Assembly: GCF_034059295.1 (NCBI RefSeq)
Contig: NZ_CP139141.1
Location: forward strand, 727,001 to 791,000
Source: Pseudomonas sp. HR96
GTDB taxonomy: Bacteria > Pseudomonadota > Gammaproteobacteria > Pseudomonadales > Pseudomonadaceae
Direction of reading: 5' to 3'
DNA: 64,000 nt
The translations under genes and the position numbers were made by a program. The notes under the pieces are model-generated. The model made no database searches and was not told the DNA's origin. It saw only the letters and a program-made list of their open reading frames with translations. This document shows, in pieces, positions 1-9,863 of this stretch (its first letter is position 1; the number at the start of each line of letters is the position of its first letter).

Positions 1-236
1 CCCCAGTGGTCGATGATCAGCGCGTTGGTGATCAGCGTGTCGACCACTTCGGCGGCCAGCAGCTGACTCTGGCCCATGCCGTCCCGGATGACCTTGCCGC
101 CGCCGAACTTGACCTCTTCGCCGTAGGTGGTGAAGTCCTTCTCGACCTCGATCCACAGCTCGGTGTCGGCCAGGCGCACCTTGTCGCCGACGGTGGGGCC
201 GAACATGTCGGCGTAGGCTTGTCTGGAGATTTTCAT
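1..236 (-). CDS. ureC: Urease alpha subunit UreC, 5' part only
   Basis: Urease alpha subunit, the catalytic nickel subunit that hydrolyses urea to ammonia and carbamate in the cytoplasm. Only the first 78 or so codons are present; the gene runs off the left edge. The N-terminus reads [15 protein letters not shown] and continues with GDKVRLADT and [12 protein letters not shown], the classic start of UreC. The nickel ligands and active-site residues lie outside the window. The ATG is preceded by an AAGGAAT Shine-Dalgarno sequence. It is the last visible gene of the ureD-ureA-GNAT-GNAT-ureB-ureC run; the accessory genes ureEFG would be expected further on but cannot be seen. Confidence 0.95.
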   Translation of the reverse strand, partial: MKISRQAYADMFGPTVGDKVRLADTELWIEVEKDFTTYGEEVKFGGGKVIRDGMGQSQLLAAEVVDTLITNALIIDHW

Positions 237-292
237 TGGCTAATTCCTTTTGCACAGCTTGCAGCTTGCAGCTGGCAGCTGAAGGCTGGTTT

Positions 293-1134
<842 letters not shown>

Positions 1135-1665
1135 CTACTCCTGGTGCGCGGCGGGCGGCTGGGGGCTGCTGTCGAGCAGCAGTTGCATGAAGGTCAGGTC
1201 CAGCCAGCGGCCGAACTTCACCCCGACCTGCGGCATCTGCCCGCTGACGGTGAAGCCCAGGCGCTCGTGCAGGCGCACCGAGGCAGCGTTGCCGCTCTCG
1301 ATGGCCGCCATCATGACGTGCTTGCCCCCTTCGCGGGCGCGCTCGATCAGCGCCTGCATCAGCATCGGGCCCAGGCCGCGGCCGCGCTGGTCGTGGCGCA
1401 CGTACACCGAGTGTTCGACGGTGTAGCGATAACCTTCGAAGGCCCGCCAGTCGCCATAGGAGGCGTAGCCGAGCACGCCTTGTTCGTCAGCCACCACCAG
1501 GATGGGGTAGAGCTGGGCGCGGCGGCCCTCGTACCAGGCCTGGCGGTTGGCCAGGTCGACCTGTTTGTCGTTCCAGATCGAGGTGGTGTTGAGCACCGCG
1601 TCGTTGTAGATGTCGCGAATCGCTGGCAGGTCTTCGGGTTGCGCATCGCGCAGAGTCAAAGTCAT
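1135..1665 (-). CDS. mddA: Methionine sulfone/sulfoximine-type N-acetyltransferase (PA4866 family)
   Basis: A 176-residue GNAT enzyme of the phosphinothricin/methionine-sulfoximine acetyltransferase family. Family hallmarks are IYNDAVLNTTSIWN near residue 20, GYASYGDWRAFEGY near 65, the acetyl-CoA loop DQRGRGLG near 92, and ESGNAASVRLHERLGF followed by GQMPQVGVKFGRWLDL. Close relatives acetylate methionine sulfone and sulfoximine, which are glutamine synthetase inhibitors. From memory, the P. aeruginosa homologue PA4866 (MddA) also sits between ureA and ureB, which supports the assignment. It starts 9 bases after ureA. Protecting ammonia assimilation while urease releases ammonia would fit the location; that role is inference. 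Confidence 0.85.
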   Translation of the reverse strand: MTLTLRDAQPEDLPAIRDIYNDAVLNTTSIWNDKQVDLANRQAWYEGRRAQLYPILVVADEQGVLGYASYGDWRAFEGYRYTVEHSVYVRHDQRGRGLGPMLMQALIERAREGGKHVMMAAIESGNAASVRLHERLGFTVSGQMPQVGVKFGRWLDLTFMQLLLDSSPQPPAAHQE

Positions 1666-1674
1666 GGTGCGGCC

Positions 1675-1977
1675 TCAGGCGATGGGTTGGTGCACAGTGA
1701 CCAGCTTGGTGCCGTCGGGGAAGGTCGCTTCCACCTGGATCTCGGCGATCATCTCCGGCACGCCCTCCATCACTTGTTCGCGGCCGAGCAGGGTGGTGCC
1801 GTAGTGCATCAGTTCGGCCACGGTCTGGCCGTCGCGGGCGCCTTCGAGCAGCGCGGCGGAGATCAACGCCATGGCTTCCGGGTAATTGAGCTTCAGGCCT
1901 CGGGCCAGGCGGCGTTCGGCCACCAGCCCGGCGGTGAAGATCAGCATCTTGTCTTTTTCGCGTGGAGTCAGGTCCAT
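1675..1977 (-). CDS. ureA: Urease gamma subunit UreA
   Basis: Gamma subunit of urease, 100 residues, exactly the usual size. It starts [21 protein letters not shown] and shows the conserved [34 protein letters not shown] and [18 protein letters not shown] segments. It forms the (alpha beta gamma) trimer unit with UreB and UreC. It lies 43 bases after ureD and 9 bases before the MddA-like acetyltransferase, in one minus-strand operon. Confidence 0.97.
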   Translation of the reverse strand: MDLTPREKDKMLIFTAGLVAERRLARGLKLNYPEAMALISAALLEGARDGQTVAELMHYGTTLLGREQVMEGVPEMIAEIQVEATFPDGTKLVTVHQPIA

Positions 1978-2020
1978 GGGGTGCAGCTTCCAGTTCAGAA
2001 AAGGGTAAGGGGGCAGCGGC

Positions 2021-2860
2021 TCACGTCGCCCAGATGCGCGGGGCGACGGCAGCGCGGCCTAGCAGCGCGGGACGCAGCAGTTGCCACAGGCCGAGCAGCC
2101 ACTCGCGGGCGTGCAACGCCTCGCTGGCCAGGCAGCGCGCGACCAGCAGGCCGGGCAACTGGCTGAGGTCGCCGCGAACCCGATTGGGCAATTCGCGGCA
2201 GCGTTGCAACAAGTCTTCGGTAATCTCTCCGGTGATCAACAGCGTAGCGAAAACCGGCTGGCCAGCCAGGCCGATGGGCGAGTCGAGCAAGCCGTCGCCA
2301 CCGTTGACGCGCTGGCGCTCGTGCCAGAGCAACTGGCCGTCGCGCACAATCTCCAGGCGCGACTGGAAATGCCCATCGGCAAAGCGCTCGTCTGCCGCCG
2401 GGCGACCCAGGGCGACCACGTCCCAATACAGCAGGCGCGCGTCACCCTGCAATTGGATGCGGGTACTCAGCTCGGCCTGGGCCGCGCTGTAGACGATGGT
2501 TTCCTGAGGCAGCCACTCCAGCGTGGCGCCGGCGGCCACCTGCAGGTTCAGCTGCTGATAGGCCGGGCCGGCGGCGCGATACCACTTGGCCGCGCCGGGG
2601 CTGGTCAGCTGCGCCCAGGCGCCGGCGCCGACGCTGACGTCGATGTCCAGCCGGTCGCCGCCGGCAATTCCGCCGGGGGGGTGCACGATAATGTGCTGGC
2701 AGACTTGCGGACCCTCGCCGTACAGATGCTTCTGCACCCGCAGCGGGCCCTTGTGGCGGCGCTGGACTGGCCGCGTGCAGTCGCCGAAGCGGGCATAGGC
2801 CAGTTCCAGCTCAGCATGCCAGCTGGGCGTGAATACGGCGGTATTGGCAGGCAGATTCAT
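2021..2860 (-). CDS. ureD: Urease accessory protein UreD
   Basis: UreD (UreH) chaperone that binds apo-urease and, with UreF and UreG, guides nickel insertion. The chosen start at 2860 ([20 protein letters not shown]) gives 279 residues, normal for the family. The open frame continues 35 codons upstream, but that part overlaps the intergenic region and does not look like UreD. Recognisable segments include [14 protein letters not shown] near residue 62, [10 protein letters not shown] near 85, [11 protein letters not shown] near 109 and FADGHFQSR near 155. It is 31 bases downstream of urtE, so the urea importer and urease are probably linked transcriptionally. Confidence 0.93.
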   Translation of the reverse strand: MNLPANTAVFTPSWHAELELAYARFGDCTRPVQRRHKGPLRVQKHLYGEGPQVCQHIIVHPPGGIAGGDRLDIDVSVGAGAWAQLTSPGAAKWYRAAGPAYQQLNLQVAAGATLEWLPQETIVYSAAQAELSTRIQLQGDARLLYWDVVALGRPAADERFADGHFQSRLEIVRDGQLLWHERQRVNGGDGLLDSPIGLAGQPVFATLLITGEITEDLLQRCRELPNRVRGDLSQLPGLLVARCLASEALHAREWLLGLWQLLRPALLGRAAVAPRIWAT

Positions 2861-2891
2861 GAGGTCATCGCAACAATCGGGCTCGGGCAGT

Positions 2892-3590
2892 TTAAATGGT
2901 GACCAGGCCGCGTACACCCTCGGCCTCCATGTTTTCGCCGCGCCCTTGCTGGACGATCTCGCCACGCGACATCACCAGGTACTGGTCGGCCAGTTCGGCG
3001 GCGAAATCGTAGAACTGCTCGACCAGCAGGATCGCCATGTCGCCACGAGCGGCAAGCTTCTTGATCACTGCGCCGATCTCCTTGATCACCGACGGTTGGA
3101 TACCCTCGGTCGGCTCGTCGAGAATCAGCAGGCGCGGGCGGCTGGCCAGGGCCCGGCCGATCGCCAGTTGCTGCTGCTGGCCGCCGGATAAGTCGCCACC
3201 GCGGCGGTGCTTCATCTGCAGCAGCACCGGGAACAACTCATAGATGAAGGCCGGCACCACCTTGGCTTCGGCGCCGGGAAAGCGCGACAGGCCCATCAGC
3301 AGGTTCTCTTCCACCGTCAGGCGTCCGAAGATCTCCCGGCCCTGTGGCACGTAGGCGATCCCGGCGTGCACGCGCTGGTGCGGCTTGAAGCCGGTGATGG
3401 CCTTGCCGTCCCAGTTGACGTTGCCTTCCTTGGCCGGAATCAGGCCCATCAGGCACTTGAGCAGGGTGGTCTTGCCGACGCCGTTGCGCCCCAGCAGGCA
3501 GGTGACTTCGCCGATCTGCACGTCGAAGGACAGGCCGCGCAGGATGTGGCTGCCGCCGTAGTATTGGTGAAGCTTGTGCACTTGCAGCAT
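2892..3590 (-). CDS. urtE: Urea ABC transporter ATP-binding protein UrtE
   Basis: Second ATPase of the urea importer, 232 residues, LivF-like. Walker A is GRNGVGKTT near residue 34, the Q-loop is in VPQGREIF, the signature is [15 protein letters not shown] near 137, and Walker B is [13 protein letters not shown]. UrtD and UrtE hydrolyse ATP on the cytoplasmic face to drive uptake through UrtB/UrtC. It is the last gene of urtABCDE, 71 bases after urtD and just ahead of ureD. Its position next to urease and its similarity to UrtE rather than LivF make urea the likely substrate. Confidence 0.94.
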   Translation of the reverse strand: MLQVHKLHQYYGGSHILRGLSFDVQIGEVTCLLGRNGVGKTTLLKCLMGLIPAKEGNVNWDGKAITGFKPHQRVHAGIAYVPQGREIFGRLTVEENLLMGLSRFPGAEAKVVPAFIYELFPVLLQMKHRRGGDLSGGQQQQLAIGRALASRPRLLILDEPTEGIQPSVIKEIGAVIKKLAARGDMAILLVEQFYDFAAELADQYLVMSRGEIVQQGRGENMEAEGVRGLVTI

Positions 3591-3661
3591 TGCCGCGCTC
3601 CTATCGAACCAGCCAAACGAAACCCACTACCAAACAAAACCCAACGCCAGGCAGACACCTG

Positions 3662-4518
<857 letters not shown>

Positions 4519-4522
<4 letters not shown>

Positions 4523-5598
4523 TGCTCACCCCTCTTCTTGATCAGGCCGATCACACCCTTGGGCAGGTACAGCGTGACGATGATGAACAGCGCGCCGAGA
4601 AAGAACAGCCAGTACTCCGGGAACGCTACGGTGAACCAGCTCTTCATGCCGTTGACCACGCCGGCGCCGAGCAGCGGGCCGATCAGCGTGCCGCGCCCGC
4701 CCAGCGCGACCCACACCGCCGCCTCGATGGAGTTGGTCGGCGACATCTCGCTGGGGTTGATGATGCCCACCTGCGGCACGTACAAGGCCCCGGCCAGGCC
4801 GCACAACACGGCGCTCAGCACCCACACGAACAGCTTGAAGCCGCGGGGGTCGTAGCCGCAGAACATCAGGCGGTTCTCGGCGTCGCGCAGGGCGGTCAGC
4901 ACCCGGCCGAACTTGCTCGCGGCCAGGCGCCAGCCGAGCAGCAGGCTGGCCACCAGCAGCGCCACGGTGAGCAGGAACAGCACCGCGCGGGTGCCCTGGG
5001 AGGTGATGCTGAAACCCAGGATGCTGCGAAAGTTGGTGAAGCCGTTGTTGCCGCCAAAACCGGTCTCGTTGCGAAAGAACAGCAGCATGCCGGCGAAGGT
5101 CAGGGCCTGGGTCATGATCGAGAAATACACGCCCTTGATCCGCGAGCGGAAGGCAAAGAAGCCGAACACCAGGGCCAGCAGGCCGGGCGCCAGCACCACC
5201 AGGCACAGCGCCCAGAGAAAGTGGTTGGTGCCAACCCAGTACCACGGCAGCTCGGTCCACGAAAGAAAGGTCATGAACGCCGGCAGGCCGTCGCCGGCCG
5301 CTTCGCGCATCAGGTACATGCCCATGGCATAGCCGCCGAGGGCAAAGAACAGGCCATGGCCCAGCGACAGCAGGCCGGCATAGCCCCACACCAGGTCCAG
5401 CGCCAGGGCGACGATGGCGTAGCAGAGGATCTTGCCGACCAGGGTCAGGGTATAGGCCGACACCTGCAGGCTGTTGTCCGCCGGCAGCAGCGACAGCAAC
5501 GGCAGGGCGATCAGCAGCACCAGCACGAGCGCGCCGATCGCCAGGGTGATCTTGGGCCCGGCCTTTTGTGCAGCGCTGACCATCAATGGCTGGTTCAT
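4519..5598 (-). CDS. urtC: Urea ABC transporter permease UrtC
   Basis: Inner-membrane permease of the urea importer, 359 residues, LivM-like, with about ten hydrophobic segments. The start MNQPLMVSAAQKAGPK at 5598 shares one base with the urtB stop (TGATG); a longer open frame upstream lies inside urtB in another frame and is not coding. The conserved EAA-type cytoplasmic loop is around ALRDAENRLMFCGYDPRGFKL near residue 235. GYAGLLSLGHGLFFALGGY near 75 is typical of branched-chain amino acid/urea permeases. It pairs with UrtB to form the channel. Confidence 0.94.
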
Positions 5599-7175
5599 CA
5601 GTCGATCACCCGTCCTTTCAGTGCGAAGAGGCCTTGCGGGCGCTTCTGGATGAACAGAATGATCAGCGCAAGGATGAGGATCTTGCCAAGTACGGCGCCG
5701 ATCTGCGGCTCGAGAATCTTGTTGGCGATGCCCAGGCCGAAGGCCGCAGAGACACTGCCTGCCAGCTGTCCGACGCCGCCGAGCACCACCACCAGGAAGG
5801 AGTCGATGATGTAGCTCTGGCCCAGGTCCGGGCCGACGTTGCCGATCTGGCTCAGGGCCACGCCGCCGAGGCCGGCGATGCCCGAGCCGAGGCCGAAGGC
5901 AAGCATGTCGACGCGACCGGTGGGCACGCCGCAGCAGGCGGCCATGTTGCGGTTCTGGGTCACCGCGCGCACGTTGAGGCCCAGGCGAGTCTTGTTCAGC
6001 AGCAGCCAGGTCAGCGCCACCACTGCCAGGGCGAACAGGATGATGACGATGCGGTTGTACGGCAGCACCAGGTTGGGCATTACCTGGATCCCGCCCGACA
6101 GCCACTCGGGGTTGGCCACCTCGACGTTCTGCGCGCCGAAGGCCAGGCGCACAGCCTGGATCAGCATCAGGCTGATGCCCCAGGTCGCCAGCAGAGTCTC
6201 CAGCGGCCGGCCATAAAGATGGCGAATCACCGTGCGTTCCAGCGCCATGCCGATCGCGGCGGTGACGAAGAAGGCTACCGGCAGGGCGATCAGCGGGTAG
6301 TACTCGAGGGCGCCGGGCGCGTAGTGCTGGAACAGCAGCTGCACCACGTAGGTGGAGTAGGCGCCAAGCATGAGCATCTCGCCGTGAGCCATGTTGATCA
6401 CCCCCAGCAGGCCGAAGGTGATCGCCAGGCCCAGCGCCGCCAGCAACAGGATCGAGCCCAGCGACAGGCCGCTGAAGGCCTCGCCGAGGATGTCGCCGAT
6501 CATCAACTGGCGCTTGATCTGCACCAAACTGGTTTCTACCGCAGTACGCACGCCCGCGTCACTTTCGGCGTCCGGCGCCTGCAGCGTCTGCAGGCGGGTC
6601 AGGGCCATGGGGTCGCCGGTCTCGCCGAGCAGGCGCACGGCGGCCAGGCGCACGGCCGGGTCTGGGTCGACCAGTTGCAGGTTGGCCAGGGCCAGGCTCA
6701 AGGCAGCCTTGACCACAGGGTTCTTCTCGCCGGCGACTTCATGGTCGAGCAGGCCGAGTTGGTTGGGCCGGGCGCCGCGCTGCAACTGCTGGGCGGCGGC
6801 CAGGCGAATCTTGTCGTCGTTGGACAGCAGCTGATGGCTGGCCACGGCGGTGTCGGTCAGGCCGCGCAGACGGTTGTTCAGGCGCAGCTTGCGCATGGGT
6901 TCGACCGGCGCGTCATTGCTGTCGAGGTTGACCAGCTTGCCGTCGTTGTCGATGAAGGGGTGCTTGTTGTCGTCGGCAGCCACGCGGCCCTGCTGCAGTG
7001 CCAGGAGAAAATCCAGGCGTTGCGGCACCGGTTGCGCCGACCAGGTTTCCAGCAAGGTCGCCTGCTGGCTGGAGTCGGCGGCAACGAAATCGCCGGCGTC
7101 GCTGGCATGGGCTGCCAAGGGCAGCAGCAGGGTCAGGCTGAGGATCAAACGAGTGAGGGCGCTGGGCATTGGCAA
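5598..7175 (-). CDS. urtB: Urea ABC transporter permease UrtB
   Basis: LivH-like permease of the urea importer, 525 residues. A signal-type N-terminus (LILSLTLLLPLAAHA) is followed by a periplasmic region of about 200 residues characteristic of UrtB and absent from LivH. The membrane part starts near residue 235 with LGSILLLAALGLAITFGLLGVINMAHGEM, whose INMAHGE motif is diagnostic. The cytoplasmic loop near VRAVTQNRNMAACCGVPTGRVD matches the UrtB family. It overlaps urtC by one base and lies 129 bases after urtA, a gap that holds a REP-like hairpin. Confidence 0.95.
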   Translation of the reverse strand: MPMPSALTRLILSLTLLLPLAAHASDAGDFVAADSSQQATLLETWSAQPVPQRLDFLLALQQGRVAADDNKHPFIDNDGKLVNLDSNDAPVEPMRKLRLNNRLRGLTDTAVASHQLLSNDDKIRLAAAQQLQRGARPNQLGLLDHEVAGEKNPVVKAALSLALANLQLVDPDPAVRLAAVRLLGETGDPMALTRLQTLQAPDAESDAGVRTAVETSLVQIKRQLMIGDILGEAFSGLSLGSILLLAALGLAITFGLLGVINMAHGEMLMLGAYSTYVVQLLFQHYAPGALEYYPLIALPVAFFVTAAIGMALERTVIRHLYGRPLETLLATWGISLMLIQAVRLAFGAQNVEVANPEWLSGGIQVMPNLVLPYNRIVIILFALAVVALTWLLLNKTRLGLNVRAVTQNRNMAACCGVPTGRVDMLAFGLGSGIAGLGGVALSQIGNVGPDLGQSYIIDSFLVVVLGGVGQLAGSVSAAFGLGIANKILEPQIGAVLGKILILALIILFIQKRPQGLFALKGRVID

Positions 7176-7215
7176 TGTCCTGTGGGGTCCCTGAAGCGGC
7201 GGCCGGTTCGCAGGG

Positions 7216-7263
7216 CCGAGCTTGCTCGAGAAGGGTATTGCACCCGTTCCCGAGCGAGCTCGG
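7216..7263. repeat. REP-like imperfect hairpin between urtA and urtB
   Basis: The arms CCGAGCTTGCTCG (7216-7228) and CGAGCGAGCTCGG (7251-7263) are complementary except for one G-U position. The flank TCCTACAG at 7264-7271 completes the pattern of the short palindromic intergenic repeats common in Pseudomonas (reverse strand: CTGTAGGACCGAGCTCGCTCGG). It may stabilise the urtA mRNA 3' end so that the binding protein is made in excess over the permease; that effect is inferred. Confidence 0.6.
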
Positions 7264-7304
7264 TCCTACAGACTGAGGCCAGTCCGGCGAACAGCGATCT
7301 CGCC

Positions 7305-8570
7305 TTAGTTGCTCTTCACCGCATAGTCAGGCTTCTTGTCGTTGCCTGGGATAAACGGGCTCCACGGCTGAGCGCGGATCGGCTCCTTGGTCTGCCACAC
7401 AACGTTGAACTGACCGTTGTCCTCGATCTCGCCGATCATCACCGGCTTGTGCAGGTGGTGGTTGGTCTTGTCCATGGTCAGGGTAAAGCCCGACGGCGCG
7501 GCGAAGGTCTGCCCGGCCATGGCCTCGCGAACCTTGTCGACATCGGTGGACTTGGCCTTCTCGGCCGCTTGCGCCCACATGTGGATGCCCACGTAGGTGG
7601 CTTCCATCGGGTCGTTGGTGACCACGGTGTCGGCGTTGGGCAGGTTGTGCTTCTTGGCGTAGGCCTTCCAGTCGGCGACGAACTTCTTGTTCACCGGGTT
7701 TTCTACCGATTCGAAGTAGTTCCAGGCGGCCAGGTTGCCTACCAGCGGCTTGGTGTCGATGCCGCGCAGTTCTTCTTCGCCGACCGAGAACGCCACCACC
7801 GGCACGTCGGTTGCCTTCAGGCCCTGGTTGGCCAGTTCCTTGTAGAACGGCACGTTGGAGTCGCCGTTGACGGTGGAGATGACTGCGGTCTTGCCACCGG
7901 CGGAGAACTTCTTGATGTTGGCGACAATGGTCTGGTAGTCGGCATGGCCGAATGGGGTGTAGACCTCTTCGATGTCGCTGTCTTTCACGCCTTTGGAGTG
8001 CAGGAAGGCGCGCAGGATCTTGTTGGTGGTGCGCGGGTAGACGTAGTCGGTGCCCAGCAGGAAAAAACGCTTGGCCGCGCCGCCGTCTTCGCTCATCAGG
8101 TACTCGACCGCCGGGATAGCCTGCTGGTTGGGCGCCGCGCCGGTGTAGAAGACGTTGGGCGACATTTCCTCGCCTTCGTATTGCACCGGGTAGAACAGCA
8201 GGCCGTTGAGCTCCTCGAACACTGGCAGCACCGACTTGCGCGACACCGAGGTCCAGCAGCCGAACACTACCGCCACTTTGTCCTGAGTGATCAACTGCCG
8301 GGCTTTCTCGGCGAACAGCGGCCAGTTGGAAGCGGGGTCCACCACTACCGGCTCGAGCATCTTGCCGTTGACGCCGCCCTTGGCGTTTATCTCGTCGATG
8401 GTCATCAACGCCATGTCTTTAAGAGAGGTTTCGGAAATCGCCATGGTCCCGGAAAGCGAGTGCAGGATGCCGACCTTGATGGTCTCGGCGGCCTGAACGG
8501 TCCAGGACATGCCCATCGCGGCGATGGACGCCGTCAGAGTGAAAGCCTTGATCAAGCTGCGACGCTTCAT
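7305..8570 (-). CDS. urtA: Urea ABC transporter substrate-binding protein UrtA
   Basis: Periplasmic urea-binding protein. The start chosen is the ATG at 8570 (MKRRSLIKAFTLTASIAAMGMSW, 421 residues) because it has a GGAGA ribosome-binding site 8 bases upstream; an alternative in-frame ATG lies at 8585. The N-terminus has twin arginines and a hydrophobic stretch ending VQAAE, so a Tat or Sec signal is possible. The mature protein shows IKVGILHSLSGTMAISE, VVFGCWTSVSRKSVLPV and LFYPVQYEGEE, typical of UrtA and amide-binding type I periplasmic proteins. It is the first gene of the urt operon, behind a sigma-54-type promoter. Confidence 0.96.
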   Translation of the reverse strand: MKRRSLIKAFTLTASIAAMGMSWTVQAAETIKVGILHSLSGTMAISETSLKDMALMTIDEINAKGGVNGKMLEPVVVDPASNWPLFAEKARQLITQDKVAVVFGCWTSVSRKSVLPVFEELNGLLFYPVQYEGEEMSPNVFYTGAAPNQQAIPAVEYLMSEDGGAAKRFFLLGTDYVYPRTTNKILRAFLHSKGVKDSDIEEVYTPFGHADYQTIVANIKKFSAGGKTAVISTVNGDSNVPFYKELANQGLKATDVPVVAFSVGEEELRGIDTKPLVGNLAAWNYFESVENPVNKKFVADWKAYAKKHNLPNADTVVTNDPMEATYVGIHMWAQAAEKAKSTDVDKVREAMAGQTFAAPSGFTLTMDKTNHHLHKPVMIGEIEDNGQFNVVWQTKEPIRAQPWSPFIPGNDKKPDYAVKSN

Positions 8571-8633
8571 TTGTGCAATCTCCATTTACCGTTTTTTTAG
8601 TGGGCAGACGACAACTCTCCGGCAAGGGTGTTT

Positions 8634-8648
8634 GCAAGGCGTGTGCCG
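8634..8648 (-). promoter_or_regulatory. Sigma-54-type promoter of urtA
   Basis: On the minus strand the sequence reads CGGCACACGCCTTGCA. It has the invariant GG (complement of 8646-8647) and GC (complement of 8634-8635) separated by exactly 10 bases, and it fits the consensus TGGCAC-N5-TTGC well. Transcription would start near 8622, giving a leader of about 50 bases before the urtA ATG. Nitrogen-regulated urea transport is a classic RpoN target, but the assignment rests on sequence match and context only. Confidence 0.7.
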
Positions 8649-8702
8649 GAACGGCCGACGGCCTGTAGCGGGCCCCCGCGCATCTGCGCGAAACGGCATC
8701 GC

Positions 8703-8717
8703 GCACCGCAAGGGTGC
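8703..8717 (-). promoter_or_regulatory. NtrC-like binding dyad upstream of urtA
   Basis: GCACC-GCAAG-GGTGC is a perfect inverted repeat with the arm sequence and 5-base spacing of the NtrC consensus (GCACC-N5-GGTGC). It lies about 60 bases upstream of the -24 element, a usual enhancer distance. A weaker relative, GCGCT-GGGAC-GGTGC at 8745-8759, is centred 42 bases further up, about four helical turns, as expected for cooperative NtrC dimers. Function is inferred. Confidence 0.6.
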
Positions 8718-8862
8718 CGGGCGCGAGAGGGAGTGCACGTGCGTGCGCTGGGACGGTGCGTTTTGCTAAGCGGATTGCTAGCACATGCTGGGCTGACCGC
8801 AATCGCTGCGGATAGAGGCAAAGCCCGAGGGGACACCAGGCCGTTGCTGACCCATCAGGCAG

Positions 8863-9630
8863 TCAACCAAGGAGGGTAACCCCCATCCGCCCGATCAAAA
8901 ACACCAGCAGAATCAGAAAAAGCACCCTGATAAATCCGCTGCCCAAGCGTAGGGCCAGGTAAACCCCCGCGAGCGAACCGCTGATATTACAAACGGCCAC
9001 CACTCCACCAATGGCCCATAGCACATTGCCCGAAGGCACAAAAAATAGGAGCGCGGCGGTGAAGGTTCCCAGGTTGACCAACTTGGCCGAAGCCGAGGCG
9101 TTGAGGAAATCGAAGCCGAAATATCGAACGAAGATAAACAGCAGCAGGCTGCCACTGCCGGGCCCGAACACGCCGTCGTAAAAGCCGATGAGCCCACCTG
9201 CCACAGCGCCGATGGCCACATCTTTGCGACGAAGTGGCAGCACATGATGGACCTGACCCATGTCCTTTTTCATGAACGTGTATAAGGCCATCGCTATGAG
9301 GATAATAAAAACCGCATATTCCATCAGCTTCTTCGGAATGAATGAAACCGATAGTGCGCCAGGCCAGGATAGTGCGAACGCCGAAAGCATCATGGGCAAC
9401 AGTAACTTCCAGATGATGCGTACTCTTTTTACATAGCTGAAAATAGAAAAGATGTTTCCAGCAAGCGCCGCAAGCTTGTTGGTCCCGAATACTGTGCTCA
9501 AGCTGAATTGAGGCAAGGCATGCAGCAGCGCTGGGACCTGAATCAATCCCCCACCACCCACAGCAGCATCCATCAAACCGCCGCAAAAAGCGAAAAACCC
9601 TAATATTAAAAGGGTCTGATCTAAGTCCAT
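8863..9630 (-). CDS. TSUP/TauE-SafE family membrane exporter
   Basis: A 255-residue integral membrane protein of the TSUP (TauE/SafE, DUF81) family; relatives export sulfite, sulfoacetate or other small organic anions. The N-terminal glycine motif FFAFCGGLMDAAVGGGGLIQVPALL and the internal repeat GGLIGFYDGVFGPGSGSLLLF near residue 155 are the paired family signatures. About eight hydrophobic segments are visible. The gene is noticeably richer in A+T than its neighbours, which suggests acquisition from another source. It stands alone, 231 bases after the PepSY gene, and it reads toward the urtA promoter region. Substrate unknown. Confidence 0.85.
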   Translation of the reverse strand: MDLDQTLLILGFFAFCGGLMDAAVGGGGLIQVPALLHALPQFSLSTVFGTNKLAALAGNIFSIFSYVKRVRIIWKLLLPMMLSAFALSWPGALSVSFIPKKLMEYAVFIILIAMALYTFMKKDMGQVHHVLPLRRKDVAIGAVAGGLIGFYDGVFGPGSGSLLLFIFVRYFGFDFLNASASAKLVNLGTFTAALLFFVPSGNVLWAIGGVVAVCNISGSLAGVYLALRLGSGFIRVLFLILLVFLIGRMGVTLLG

Positions 9631-9819
9631 GGATGAGTGTCCGCTGAGGAATTTATGCCATGAACACGCTTGCAGAGTATGTCCCTCAGTAGCCTGCTCA
9701 TCAGGTGGATTGCGCGGTAGTTTAACTAAGCCGGAGAATGGCTCGGGCAGTTATCGCAAGAGAAAATGTTTAAATATGTTGCTGAGCTGAAGCGCCAAAA
9801 CTCATCCGATACTTCGCCC

Positions 9820-9845
9820 CCCCTTCCCACCAAGGTGGGAAGGGG
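9820..9845. terminator. Strong GC hairpin, possible terminator after the copper-uptake operon
   Basis: CCCCTTCCCACC and GGTGGGAAGGGG form a perfect 12-base-pair stem with a two-base AA loop, 18 bases beyond the stop of the PepSY gene at 9864. There is no run of T on either strand, so it may act as an RNA-stabilising or weak terminator structure rather than a standard intrinsic terminator. Confidence 0.4.
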
Positions 9846-9863
9846 CAGAGCCGCCAGGCCGTT

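Noticed and set aside
5586..8600. Plus-strand open frame of 1004 codons
   Set aside because: It is antisense to urtB and urtA, has Gln/His/Arg-rich low-complexity sequence typical of a shadow frame in high-GC DNA, and the opposite strand encodes clear family proteins.
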